From assembly GCA_001507935.1 (NCBI GenBank), contig LGET01000090.1:1-6512 (forward strand): 6,512 nucleotides of DNA. Direction: 5' to 3'. This document shows, piece by piece, positions 1 through 5,656 of this stretch. The stretch comes from Thermococcales archaeon 44_46. GTDB lineage: Archaea > Methanobacteriota_B > Thermococci > Thermococcales > Thermococcaceae. Under the pieces are notes generated by a model. It was not told the origin of the DNA. It ran no database searches and saw nothing but the letters and a program-made list of their open reading frames with translations. Within the stretch, counting starts at the first letter, position 1. Every line of letters starts with the position of its first letter. The position numbers and the translations under genes are program-made.

Positions 1-1
1 G

Positions 2-391
2 ATTGATATTCCAACAAGGAAGGAGTTTGAACTTATTGATATCACTCCTTTGGTAAACGAGAAGATAAGGGAAAGCGGGATAAAAGAAGGGATAGCCGTA
101 ATTTTTACTCGGCATACTACAACAGCCCTCTTCATAAACGAGAACGAAAGCGGCCTGCTTGAGGACGTTAGGGAATTTCTCCAAAGTCTTGTGCCTAAGG
201 GAAAAGGCTACAGACACGACAGGATAGACAGCAACGCTCACTCTCATCTGAGGAGCATCCTTCTAAGCCCAAGCCTTGCAATCCCAATAAAAGATGGAAA
301 ACTCTTACTTGGGACATGGCAGAGCGTGATCTTTGCCGAACTAGATGGACCAAGGCGGAGAAAGGTTTTTGTGAAAATATGTGAGTGCTAA
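2..391 (+). CDS. YjbQ/UPF0047 family protein (secondary thiamine-phosphate synthase-like), N terminus cut by window edge
   Basis: The frame is open to the left edge, so the start codon lies outside the window; the TTG at 50 is not the start, because family-like sequence (IPTRKEFELIDIT) precedes it. 129 residues are visible against a usual length near 135-140, so only a few are missing. Seen: the RHTTTALFINENESGLLEDV block, a HSHLRSILLSPS block with conserved histidines, and the signature GTWQSVIFAELDGPRRRKV near the C terminus. These are hallmarks of COG0432/YjbQ, a small trimeric protein with a conserved metal-binding His cluster. Some members show weak thiamine-phosphate synthase activity, but the physiological role is unsettled. 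It is cytosolic and stands alone here, facing a convergent secreted-protein gene across a T-rich gap. Family assignment is firm; function is known only by family. Confidence 0.93.
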   Translation: MDIPTRKEFELIDITPLVNEKIRESGIKEGIAVIFTRHTTTALFINENESGLLEDVREFLQSLVPKGKGYRHDRIDSNAHSHLRSILLSPSLAIPIKDGKLLLGTWQSVIFAELDGPRRRKVFVKICEC

Positions 392-432
392 AACTTTATT
401 CCTCTTTTTTAGAAAATAAGAAAATAGAAAGA
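392..432. terminator. T-rich bidirectional terminator gap between convergent genes
   Basis: This 41-base gap separates two convergent stop codons. The + strand has CCTCTTTTTT (401-410) just after the YjbQ stop. The - strand reads T-rich through 428-411 (TCTTTCTATTTTCTTATTTTC-like) after the secreted-protein stop. Archaeal RNA polymerase terminates at T-runs without needing a hairpin, so each gene seems to have its own terminator here. No hairpin is evident. Confidence 0.6.
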
Positions 433-1617
433 TTAACCACTTAGAATTTTGAATGCAAAGATCGGTACTGTATTCATATTGTTAACGTTCGCTGTTGCTT
501 CTCCTTTCTTCACAGTGTGCCAAGTCCCACTCTCTCCATATACCTCAAAATCCACAAGATATGCCTGATTACTTATTTCCTCATAGCTAACATCAATAAA
601 CAAGCCCGCCAGGGTTGCAGCTTGAGCAGCCGTTCCTGTAATCTTCCCTATCATCACCAGATAATCAATAAATCCCAAGGCATCAACCCCTGATGAAGAG
701 TAACTGCTTCCACTCACAGTGTATGTGTAGTAAGGAGTTCTGTAAGAAGAGGAGTATCTATATGCTATTGTCTCCCAATTGTCTATAGGAAGGGGCTTGA
801 CATCTGATGGTTTGTAGTTGGCTCCATCTAATGAACTTGGATCAAAACTTTTAATATAAACGTATTCCTCATAGAAAGTTTGTCCATCAATATGAATACC
901 CCATCGCTCATAGCGATATGTAAATGTCATCCAGATATACCCATTCTGCACACCATCAAAGTAAACTTTTTTGAAGTTGTCCCCTGACACATCATAAATA
1001 TAATGGTATCCTATCTGAGACCATTCACTGCTTGTAAACACGTACATCCCAAATCCTATCCTCGAAGCTGCAGCATAGTAGTAAAGCAAGTGTCCCCAGC
1101 TGTATGAATCCAAATTCATCACTTCTGCAACAACCGCTCGAATGTCTTTATCTTCTGAGTCGTCAAGCCACTCATAATATCCAGCCAGTGGTTGAATATC
1201 CTTACTTGAGGTTATCTGATAAGAACTAGAGGACTTTAAGGGTTTAAACTTGGGAATTATTGTAATTTTAGAAACTGGCACTTCCCATTTTAATGGCACT
1301 CCTTGAACAGCAACATTACCTCTTTTTACAACAGTAATCACCAAAAGTGATTCACTCCCAAGTCCCTGCTGTTTGGTATAGTCATCCCAGGCTCTCTTTA
1401 AATCTCTTAAATCGATATAAATTTCCTCTCCTTCTGCTTCGTAATGTCCAACCTCTCTCAATCCTTCGGGATATAACGCCTTAACAAAAACGTGCGCTCC
1501 TGTAGAATTTTCAATTTTCAAAACCACCACAGGTCCAGGTTGTATATTGTTGCTGGCACTAATCACAAAACCAAAAAAAACTAAACCCAATATGAAGATC
1601 GTAGTTAATCTTCGCAT
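433..1617 (-). CDS. Secreted aromatic-rich protein of unknown function
   Basis: 394 residues, family not recognised. The start ATG (1617) is supported by GGTGAT (1629-1624) six bases upstream and a TATA box 37 bases upstream. The N terminus is a classical Sec signal peptide: MRR, a hydrophobic core (residues 7-19) and a likely cleavage after ISA (about residue 21). Residues about 28-125 look beta-rich (alternating hydrophobic pattern, PVVVLKIENSTG, SLLVITVV) and may be one small beta-sandwich. A Ser/Lys linker (about 125-140) leads to a region very rich in Tyr, Trp and Ser, followed by a short Ala/Gly/Ile-rich hydrophobic stretch (GFIDYLVMIGKITGTAAQAATLAGLFI). There is no C-terminal membrane anchor and no cysteine anywhere, and I see no catalytic motif. 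It is a monocistronic gene. A cell-surface or extracellular role is inferred only from the signal peptide and composition. Confidence 0.85.
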   Translation of the reverse strand: MRRLTTIFILGLVFFGFVISASNNIQPGPVVVLKIENSTGAHVFVKALYPEGLREVGHYEAEGEEIYIDLRDLKRAWDDYTKQQGLGSESLLVITVVKRGNVAVQGVPLKWEVPVSKITIIPKFKPLKSSSSYQITSSKDIQPLAGYYEWLDDSEDKDIRAVVAEVMNLDSYSWGHLLYYYAAASRIGFGMYVFTSSEWSQIGYHYIYDVSGDNFKKVYFDGVQNGYIWMTFTYRYERWGIHIDGQTFYEEYVYIKSFDPSSLDGANYKPSDVKPLPIDNWETIAYRYSSSYRTPYYTYTVSGSSYSSSGVDALGFIDYLVMIGKITGTAAQAATLAGLFIDVSYEEISNQAYLVDFEVYGESGTWHTVKKGEATANVNNMNTVPIFAFKILSG

Positions 1618-1645
1618 GGGTAAATCACCAAATTAAACTTTGTAT

Positions 1646-1661
1646 AAGTTATATATAACTT
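1646..1661 (-). promoter_or_regulatory. Palindromic TATA-box promoter of the secreted-protein gene
   Basis: AAGTTATATATAACTT is a perfect 16-base palindrome whose centre (TATATA) lies 37 bases upstream of the ATG at 1617. Archaeal transcription starts about 25 bases past the TATA centre, which puts it near 1629, giving a leader of about 12 bases that just includes the GGTGAT site. The symmetry means either TBP orientation could fit, or that a dimeric regulator binds over the TATA box. The promoter role is well supported by spacing; the operator role is inference. Confidence 0.65.
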
Positions 1662-2010
1662 TTTCGAATTATCATCTTTATTGTTCTTCATAGGTGACAA
1701 AACCTGGGAGTAATCTGTAAAATTTCCACAGCGGTTGTAAGATATTTGAAACGTCCATTTTTGACCGGTATCCCCTTGTAGTTTGAACATTTTATTAATT
1801 ATTGGTGATGCGAAATGTTTGGTTTCGAAGGTTTGAGAAGGTTTTGGGATAGAGAAAGGAAGCCTGAAGTTCAGAAAGAGTATGCGAGGTATGAGGCAGT
1901 AAACTTCCAAAGGAGAGTCCTCTGACAACAAAAAGTTTATCATCTCAAAACTCCAACAAACATTAGAAGTTTACTTCGTAATTGTGGTGATCATTTCTAA
2001 TCAGAAGCCC
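1662..2010. other. Gene-poor intergenic stretch with one possible small ORF
   Basis: Between the secreted-protein promoter and the promoter of the next operon no convincing gene of normal size is present. The left third (about 1662-1800) is AT-rich, with no open frame of convincing composition and no RNA motif I can identify. The purine-rich part at 1815-1925 carries a 36-codon ORF, listed separately. TGATCA occurs at 1988-1993 and again at 2020-2025 near the next promoter. I see no tRNA, C/D box set or CRISPR repeat here. Confidence 0.6.
1815..1925 (+). CDS. Possible 36-residue small protein or gene remnant
   Basis: The ORF starts at ATG 1815 and stops at TGA 1923-1925. A GGTGAT element (1804-1809) lies five bases before the ATG, a good ribosome binding site for this group. 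The product begins MFGFEGLRRFWDRE, is rich in Arg, Glu and aromatic residues, and its sense strand is purine-rich like real coding sequence in the window. Against it: no clear TATA box at the expected distance, the short length, and no family I recognise. From about 1903 the next frame (+1) stays open for about 44 codons, through KKFIISKLQQTLEVYF to a stop just before 2022. The whole could therefore be a decayed, frameshifted gene rather than a functional small one. Confidence 0.35.
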   Translation: MFGFEGLRRFWDRERKPEVQKEYARYEAVNFQRRVL

Positions 2011-2037
2011 TATATGGTTTGATCAACAATATATGGT
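2011..2037 (+). promoter_or_regulatory. Promoter and possible operator of the 2044-3370 operon
   Basis: TATATGGT occurs at 2011-2018 and again as a direct repeat at 2030-2037, 19 bases apart, with the palindrome TTGATCAA (2019-2026) between them. The first copy is correctly placed to be the TATA box: 25 bases further on is about 2039, giving a leader of only 5-11 bases before the start codons at 2044 or 2050. Because the first gene encodes a winged-helix protein, the repeated element or the palindrome may be an autoregulatory operator. Promoter placement comes from spacing; autoregulation is inference. Confidence 0.45.
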
Positions 2038-2043
2038 AGTGGG

Positions 2044-2496
2044 ATGAAGATGGCAGAAGACCAGGATATCGAGAAGCTCTCAGAGGAAGTCAAAACCTTA
2101 AGAAAAGCCCTAAACGAATTGATGGCAAGCTTTGAATTAGTCTCAAGGCTGGCAGAAAATTATCTCCGTCTCATTAATATCTATGCGCAATATGGAGGAT
2201 TAGGAATAGACGTAGTCGTGCCGGAGATAAGGCATGACCCCATAGCAAGGGAAATCGTGCGAATTCTCTTTGATTTGAGAAGCGCGAACATAAGCCAGAT
2301 CACTCAAGAGCTAAAAAGAAGAAGGGGCAAAGCTTCACGAAACACCGTCAGAGAAAAGATACATCACTTAATTGAGCTTAACGTTGTTGAAGAAGTTGAT
2401 GGTGAGAAGGGGAAAGCCTATGCACTCAGAAAGGAAGTGCTCAATAAGTGGTTTGATTTGATCGGAATCCCAATTAAGTTTGACCAAACAGAATAA
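2044..2496 (+). CDS. Coiled-coil plus winged-helix DNA-binding protein
   Basis: 150 residues. Residues about 8-45 have the heptad-like, charged pattern of a coiled coil (DIEKLSEEVKTLRKALNELM), followed by a helical linker. Residues about 66-142 read as a winged helix: AREIVRILFDL, a helix-turn-helix with ISQITQELKRRRGKASRNTVREKIHHLIELNVV, then a hairpin wing (EEVDGEKGKAYALRKEV). Cooperative, probably dimeric, DNA binding is the likely role, as a transcription regulator. I cannot name a specific family; ArsR/MarR-like folds are the nearest shape. ATG 2044 is taken as the start; ATG 2050 (MAEDQD) is an alternative that would use GGGATGA as its ribosome binding site. It is first gene of a three-gene operon, 17 bases ahead of the next, so it may regulate that operon. 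Confidence 0.85.
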   Translation: MKMAEDQDIEKLSEEVKTLRKALNELMASFELVSRLAENYLRLINIYAQYGGLGIDVVVPEIRHDPIAREIVRILFDLRSANISQITQELKRRRGKASRNTVREKIHHLIELNVVEEVDGEKGKAYALRKEVLNKWFDLIGIPIKFDQTE

Positions 2497-2513
2497 TTAT
2501 TGAGGTGATTGAA

Positions 2514-3098
2514 ATGGAATTTGATGAGAAATTTGGTGAAGAGATAAGGAAAAAAATTGAAGAAGCCATGGAAAGCGAAACAGGGGCAAAGAAATTCATA
2601 GAAGAGACGATCAGAGAGCTCACAAGAGAACTCAAGGAGGCTAAGAGCAAAGAGGACATGGAGCTCATCGAGAAGAAGATCGAAATGCTTGAGGAGATGC
2701 TCAAGACATACCAGAAGGGCAAAGGAGATGAGGAGGAAATTAAGGAACTTCAACAGGTGCTTGGAACTGTTTCAGAACACTTACCAAAAATAATGGACTC
2801 AATTTTTGGACCAATAAAGGAGCTCCTAAACGACGTCTATGACCCAGAAAAGGCAGAGAAGTTCGGCAAAAATGTTGCAAACTTTTACAAAGAGCTTGTA
2901 GGAGCTGGGATGGATCCGGATAAGGCATTTGAACTTACAAAAGAGTACATGGAAAGCATGAATATCATAAAGACCCTTGTTGCAGCGTTTATGAAAGAGA
3001 GAATGGGTAAGCTTGAAGGCCTCAAAGACCTCGGGAACATCGGAAAGAAAAAGAAGATAGAGATAGAGGAAGAGGAGGAGTTTGAGGAGGAGCTCTGA
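2514..3098 (+). CDS. Acidic-tailed helical protein of unknown function
   Basis: 194 residues from ATG 2514, chosen because GAGGTGAT (2502-2509) sits four bases upstream; the GTG at 2505 lies inside that ribosome binding site and is rejected. The protein is soluble and almost entirely helical in pattern. Residues 1-70 are dense in alternating Glu/Lys, a likely coiled coil. The middle part (VLGTVSEHLPKIMDSIFGPIKELLNDVYDPEKAEKF is typical of it) is a compact amphipathic helical bundle with GMDPDKAFELTKEYMESM. The C terminus is a KKKK cluster followed by a run of about ten acidic residues. No enzyme motif or membrane segment is visible. Its stop codon overlaps the start of the next gene (TGATG), so the two are probably translationally coupled and their products may form a complex. 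Family not recognised. Confidence 0.85.
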   Translation: MEFDEKFGEEIRKKIEEAMESETGAKKFIEETIRELTRELKEAKSKEDMELIEKKIEMLEEMLKTYQKGKGDEEEIKELQQVLGTVSEHLPKIMDSIFGPIKELLNDVYDPEKAEKFGKNVANFYKELVGAGMDPDKAFELTKEYMESMNIIKTLVAAFMKERMGKLEGLKDLGNIGKKKKIEIEEEEEFEEEL

Positions 3099-3370
3099 TG
3101 TTTTCGCTCTTTTTTTCCTTCCTTCGACTGCTCATGATAATTCCAAAAACACTGTGGCAGCTGGCGGGGATGAAAAGGGCCGTTAAGAGGGCAAAAAGAA
3201 AGTTTAAGAAAACGTTGATCAAGAACGGCTTCCCCAGAGAACTTGCAGAAGAACTTGCAAATGAATACGCTATTTTGGATGAAATGCTAAGCATTAGGGG
3301 AATTTTAAAGTTAATCAAGACCTCCTGGCGTACTGAGCGTAATACGCCAGCTTTTCTAAAAGTTCGTTAA
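3098..3370 (+). CDS. Small basic protein with hydrophobic N terminus, unknown function
   Basis: 90 residues. ATG 3098 shares its A with the final base of the upstream TGA, so translation is probably coupled; GAGGAGGAG at about 3082-3093 can serve as ribosome binding site. Residues 1-24 are hydrophobic and aromatic (MFSLFFSFLRLLMIIPKTLW), marginal as a membrane helix and more like a membrane-associated or amphipathic segment. Next is a strongly basic stretch (MKRAVKRAKRKFKKTLIKNG), then a helical part (PRELAEELANEYAILDEM). The net charge is clearly positive, in contrast to the acidic partner upstream. The last 18 or so codons overlap the 3' end of the opposite-strand GTPase gene and run through a hairpin, so the C terminus may be a poorly conserved extension. 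No family recognised; membrane association is inferred from sequence only. Confidence 0.75.
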   Translation: MFSLFFSFLRLLMIIPKTLWQLAGMKRAVKRAKRKFKKTLIKNGFPRELAEELANEYAILDEMLSIRGILKLIKTSWRTERNTPAFLKVR

Positions 3371-3881
3371 ATCCCTCATAGGTAACCAATGATAGCAGTA
3401 TTGGCTCTTGCTCAAGTCTCTTCTTGATGATTTCTCTAAGCTCCTCTGCCTTTTCTCTTGGCACAAGGTCTATCTTATTGACAACAACTATTATCGGCTT
3501 ATCATATCTGAACTTTAGCAGATGATGTAGCTTTTCCATTCCCCTGTGAAGGCCATATTGGGCATCTATCATATGAATAACTATGTCCGCTGAGACGATT
3601 TCATTAAAGAGCTCCTTGAATTTCTCCTCACTCAAAACCTTCCCCCTAAGCTCGTGCTGCGGATCATACAGTCCGGCAGTATCAATTAAGACCAGCTCGT
3701 CAGCGCCCCCAAATGGGTTCTTCATTGTTTTGGGAATCTTAACGGTTCCAAAAGCCCTCTTGATGACCCCTTTTGTGGTACCCGGGATAGGCTGTGTTTC
3801 AGATATTTTTCTCCCCAAGAGGGCATTCATGAGCGTGGATTTACCAACGTTTTCAGCACCGATAATCGCAACCTTTATCAT
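3315..3881 (-). CDS. Small Era/Der-like GTPase (TRAFAC class)
   Basis: 188 residues from ATG 3881. The upstream GTG at 3890 is rejected because it lies in the GGGTG ribosome binding element (3892-3888), which is well spaced for the ATG. All main G motifs are visible: G1/P-loop GAENVGKS (8-15), a G2-region PGTTKG (33-38), G3 DTAG (67-70) and G4 NKID (135-138). The usual G5 SAK/SAL is replaced by LSLVTYEG (about 163-170), which still sits in the right place. The protein is a single G domain: no KH domain as in Era, no second G domain as in Der, no membrane part. GTP hydrolysis is well supported; a role in ribosome assembly or similar is suggested by the superfamily only. It is divergent from the OB-fold gene and converges on the 2044-3370 operon with a 56-base overlap. 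Confidence 0.93.
   Translation of the reverse strand: MIKVAIIGAENVGKSTLMNALLGRKISETQPIPGTTKGVIKRAFGTVKIPKTMKNPFGGADELVLIDTAGLYDPQHELRGKVLSEEKFKELFNEIVSADIVIHMIDAQYGLHRGMEKLHHLLKFRYDKPIIVVVNKIDLVPREKAEELREIIKKRLEQEPILLSLVTYEGFNELLEKLAYYAQYARRS
3325..3357. terminator. Hairpin in the convergent 3' overlap, probable terminator
   Basis: CTGGCGTA (3325-3332) and TACGCCAG (3343-3350) form a perfect 8-base-pair stem with a 10-base loop. On the + strand it is followed directly by CTTTTCT, resembling an intrinsic terminator for the upstream operon. It lies within the final codons of both the basic protein gene and the GTPase gene. The structure is seen directly; the terminator role is inferred. Confidence 0.45.
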
Positions 3882-3925
3882 CTCACACACCCAAATATTT
3901 TCACGATAGTGAGGTTATAAGGGTG
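3882..3925. promoter_or_regulatory. Compact divergent promoter region
   Basis: Forty-four bases separate the two divergent starts and must hold both promoters. For the GTPase (-), TTATAA at 3915-3920 is about 25 bases before a start near 3892, giving an 11-base leader with GGGTG. For the + operon, AAATATTTT at 3893-3901 predicts transcription from about 3922. The two initiation complexes would overlap physically, so the promoters could compete. TATA calls are from sequence and spacing only. Confidence 0.5.
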
Positions 3926-4243
3926 ATGGGAGTGAAGAAAATCAAGCTCGGTCACAACTACTATTACGTTCTCACAATTGACGAGCTCAAAAGCGGCAAC
4001 TTCAGAGGAAAAAATGTAGTAATAGAAGGGGTTATAGAGGACAAGCCAAAAATAGAGTTCCTGCCTATGGAACTGCCCAGCTACAGGGCAACTTTTCACA
4101 TTTCTGGCTTAAAAATAGAATTCTCCGGAACTCCCAACATAGGCAGGGGAGAGACCGTTAAAGTTTATGGAAGGTTCCTGGGAGATGGGATAATAGCTAA
4201 AGCCATTGAAACAGAAAGAATCCTCTATGTGACGGAGGAATGA
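3926..4243 (+). CDS. Small OB-fold-like protein, probable nucleic-acid binder
   Basis: 105 residues from ATG 3926. The pattern is a five-strand beta-barrel: GKNVVIEGVIE, then a strand pair around YRATFHISGLKIEFSG, then GRGETVKVYGRFLGDGIIAKAIETERI. This strand-Gly-strand layout is typical of OB folds in single-strand nucleic-acid or tRNA-binding proteins; no catalytic motif is present. Start choice is open: GTG 3923, ATG 3926 and GTG 3932 are in frame. GTG 3932 has the best-spaced ribosome binding site (GGGTGAT, 3921-3927) and fits the predicted transcription start with a short leader, whereas ATG 3926 would be almost leaderless. It is the first gene of an operon and its stop overlaps the region of the HD gene start. 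The fold is inferred by eye and no specific family is claimed. Confidence 0.8.
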   Translation: MGVKKIKLGHNYYYVLTIDELKSGNFRGKNVVIEGVIEDKPKIEFLPMELPSYRATFHISGLKIEFSGTPNIGRGETVKVYGRFLGDGIIAKAIETERILYVTEE

Positions 4244-4245
4244 AA

Positions 4246-4779
4246 ATGCTAAACCTCTTTGTGGAGGCTGGGAAGCTAAAAAAGCTTCCAAGAATGGGGT
4301 GGCTGCTCAGAGGAGTTCAAAATCCAGAGAGCGTTGCAGAGCATGCCTTCAGGGTGGCTTTTATAACCCTCTTTTTAGGGGACGAGCTAAAGAAGAGAGG
4401 AGTGGAAATAAACGTTGAGAAGGCACTGAAGATAGCCCTTCTTCACGACCTTGCCGAGGCGAGGATTACCGACCTGCCCCTTGAGGCACAAAAATATGTG
4501 GACAAAAAGAAAGCCGAGAGAAAGGCCATGATGGACATCCTCGGCGTTGAAAGGGTTGAGTACTTCAAGCTCTTCCAAGAGTACGAAGAGGAGACAAGCC
4601 CGGAAGGAAGGCTCGTCAAGTTTGCAGACAAGCTTGAAATGGTTCTCCAGGCGTGGGAATACAAAAAAGCCGGGTCAAAAGGTCTGGATGAGTTTTGGGG
4701 AGCTTTGAAGTATTTGAAGAGGAGTGAATTCTACCCGTATTTTAAGGAGCTTGTTGATGAGCTGGAAAAGCTGAGGTGA
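4246..4779 (+). CDS. HD-domain phosphohydrolase, YfbR/HDDC2-type 5'-deoxynucleotidase
   Basis: 177 residues from ATG 4246, preferred over ATG 4240 because GGAGG (4234-4238) is seven bases before 4246 but only one before 4240. Residues numbered from 4246: R16 and the GWLLRGV segment (substrate side), H33 in SVAEHAFR, the H67-D68 pair in ALLHDLAEARITD, E71 and D76, and D128 in KFADK. These match the metal-binding H...HD...D set and the Arg/Glu/Asp residues of E. coli YfbR and eukaryotic HDDC2 (COG1896), which dephosphorylate deoxynucleoside 5'-monophosphates using a divalent metal. The length is normal for the family. It would act in the cytosol to control the dNMP pool. It sits between an OB-like protein and an MBL hydrolase, with overlap upstream and a four-base gap downstream. 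Family is sure; exact substrate is inferred. Confidence 0.92.
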   Translation: MLNLFVEAGKLKKLPRMGWLLRGVQNPESVAEHAFRVAFITLFLGDELKKRGVEINVEKALKIALLHDLAEARITDLPLEAQKYVDKKKAERKAMMDILGVERVEYFKLFQEYEEETSPEGRLVKFADKLEMVLQAWEYKKAGSKGLDEFWGALKYLKRSEFYPYFKELVDELEKLR

Positions 4780-4783
4780 TTTT

Positions 4784-5656
4784 ATGGCTCTTGAGAAACT
4801 TGGAGAAAACCTCTATCTCTACCCCGGGAGCCCTTCAACAATGATAAAAGCCGGGGAAAAAGTTGTTATTGTTGACCCCGGAAACGGGAGCAAAAGACAT
4901 AAAGAGCTCAGACGGGAGCTGAGAAAAATAAACCTCGAGATTGATTACATTCTCTCAACCCATGGACATGCAGACCATATTGCTGTAGCACCAAAGCTCG
5001 AAAAACCCCTATTCATCCACAGATACGAATTCTCAATAGCTGAAAGCCCCCTCAACAGGGAGCTTTTGACGTTTGGCTCAAAGGCACCAAAGGGGTTTTT
5101 GGTTTATCAGTTTCCGGAAGAAGTCAAAGCCCATGGGGTTTTTGACTGGGATGATGAGCTCTTTGGGTTGAAAGCGATAGAGCTTTCAGGGCATTCGCCG
5201 GGGATGACGGGCTTTCTGGATGAGGAAAACGGCGTTTTATATGCGGGAGACGGCTTTTTTGGTGAGAAGGTTATTCAGTCAGTGGGCTTGCCGTATCTGG
5301 TTGAGCCGGAGCTTTTCAAAGAATCCATAAGAAAATTAATCGGCTATGCAGAAGAAGGTATCCTCCTTATCCCCTCCCACGGAAGGGCTGTAAAGGGGGA
5401 AGAAGCCCTAAGACTGCTTGAACTCAACATTCAAAGAGTAGAAGAAGGGGAGAGAAAGGTTCTAGAGCTGTTAAAAGAGCCAAAGAGTATAAGTGAGCTC
5501 AGCTATGCGCTCGCAAAGGAGTTTGAAGCAAAAATAACTCCTCAAGTACTAGCTTTGAACCAAGTCCCGGTAAGGGCAATCATCGCGGAGCTCTACAACC
5601 GAGGCCTCATAGAGGCAGTCATAGAAAACGACCTTAAGTGGAAAGCTAAGGATTAG
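4784..5656 (+). CDS. Metallo-beta-lactamase-fold hydrolase with C-terminal helical/winged-helix extension
   Basis: 290 residues. GAGGTGAT (4773-4780), which overlaps the HD gene stop, lies three bases before ATG 4784. The zinc site is complete: HGHADH (60-65), H137 in SGHSPGMTG, D156 in AGDGFF and H199 in PSHGR. Residues 1-205 form the MBL domain. Residues about 210-290 are a helical extension with a winged-helix-like pattern (KSISELSYALAKEF, VPVRAIIAELYNRGLIEAVIEND), as in the LACTB2-like and related groups with an appended small domain. No beta-CASP block is present, so it is not the archaeal CPSF-type or RNase J-type ribonuclease. A hydrolase of a thioester, phosphodiester or nucleic-acid substrate is likely, but not assignable. 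Its 3' end overlaps the convergent Cas4-like gene by 11 bases. Co-transcription with the HD nucleotidase suggests a shared nucleotide or nucleic-acid task. Confidence 0.92.
   Translation: MALEKLGENLYLYPGSPSTMIKAGEKVVIVDPGNGSKRHKELRRELRKINLEIDYILSTHGHADHIAVAPKLEKPLFIHRYEFSIAESPLNRELLTFGSKAPKGFLVYQFPEEVKAHGVFDWDDELFGLKAIELSGHSPGMTGFLDEENGVLYAGDGFFGEKVIQSVGLPYLVEPELFKESIRKLIGYAEEGILLIPSHGRAVKGEEALRLLELNIQRVEEGERKVLELLKEPKSISELSYALAKEFEAKITPQVLALNQVPVRAIIAELYNRGLIEAVIENDLKWKAKD

Noticed and set aside
50..52. TTG as start codon of the first gene
   Set aside because: Family-like sequence continues upstream in frame to the window edge, so the gene is truncated rather than short.
641..700. TGATGA/TCATCA sequences as C/D box candidates inside the secreted-protein gene
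   Set aside because: No CTGA box at the proper distance and no terminal stem; they are ordinary codons.
1605..1943. 112-codon open frame on the - strand through the intergenic region
   Set aside because: It runs through the well-placed TATA box and ribosome binding site of the secreted-protein gene, has unlikely composition, and overlaps the start of that gene in another frame.
2418..2753. Open frames on the - strand (also 2474-2722) rich in Ser/Leu/Phe
   Set aside because: Mirror images of Glu/Lys-rich codons of the acidic helical protein; no ribosome binding site and no family.
2514..3370. Classical toxin-antitoxin pair
   Set aside because: Charge complementarity is suggestive, but the proteins are longer than usual, no known toxin motif is present, and the hydrophobic segment is weak.
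3583..3909. 108-codon + strand frame antisense to the GTPase
   Set aside because: The opposite strand encodes a complete set of G motifs; this frame is a shadow.
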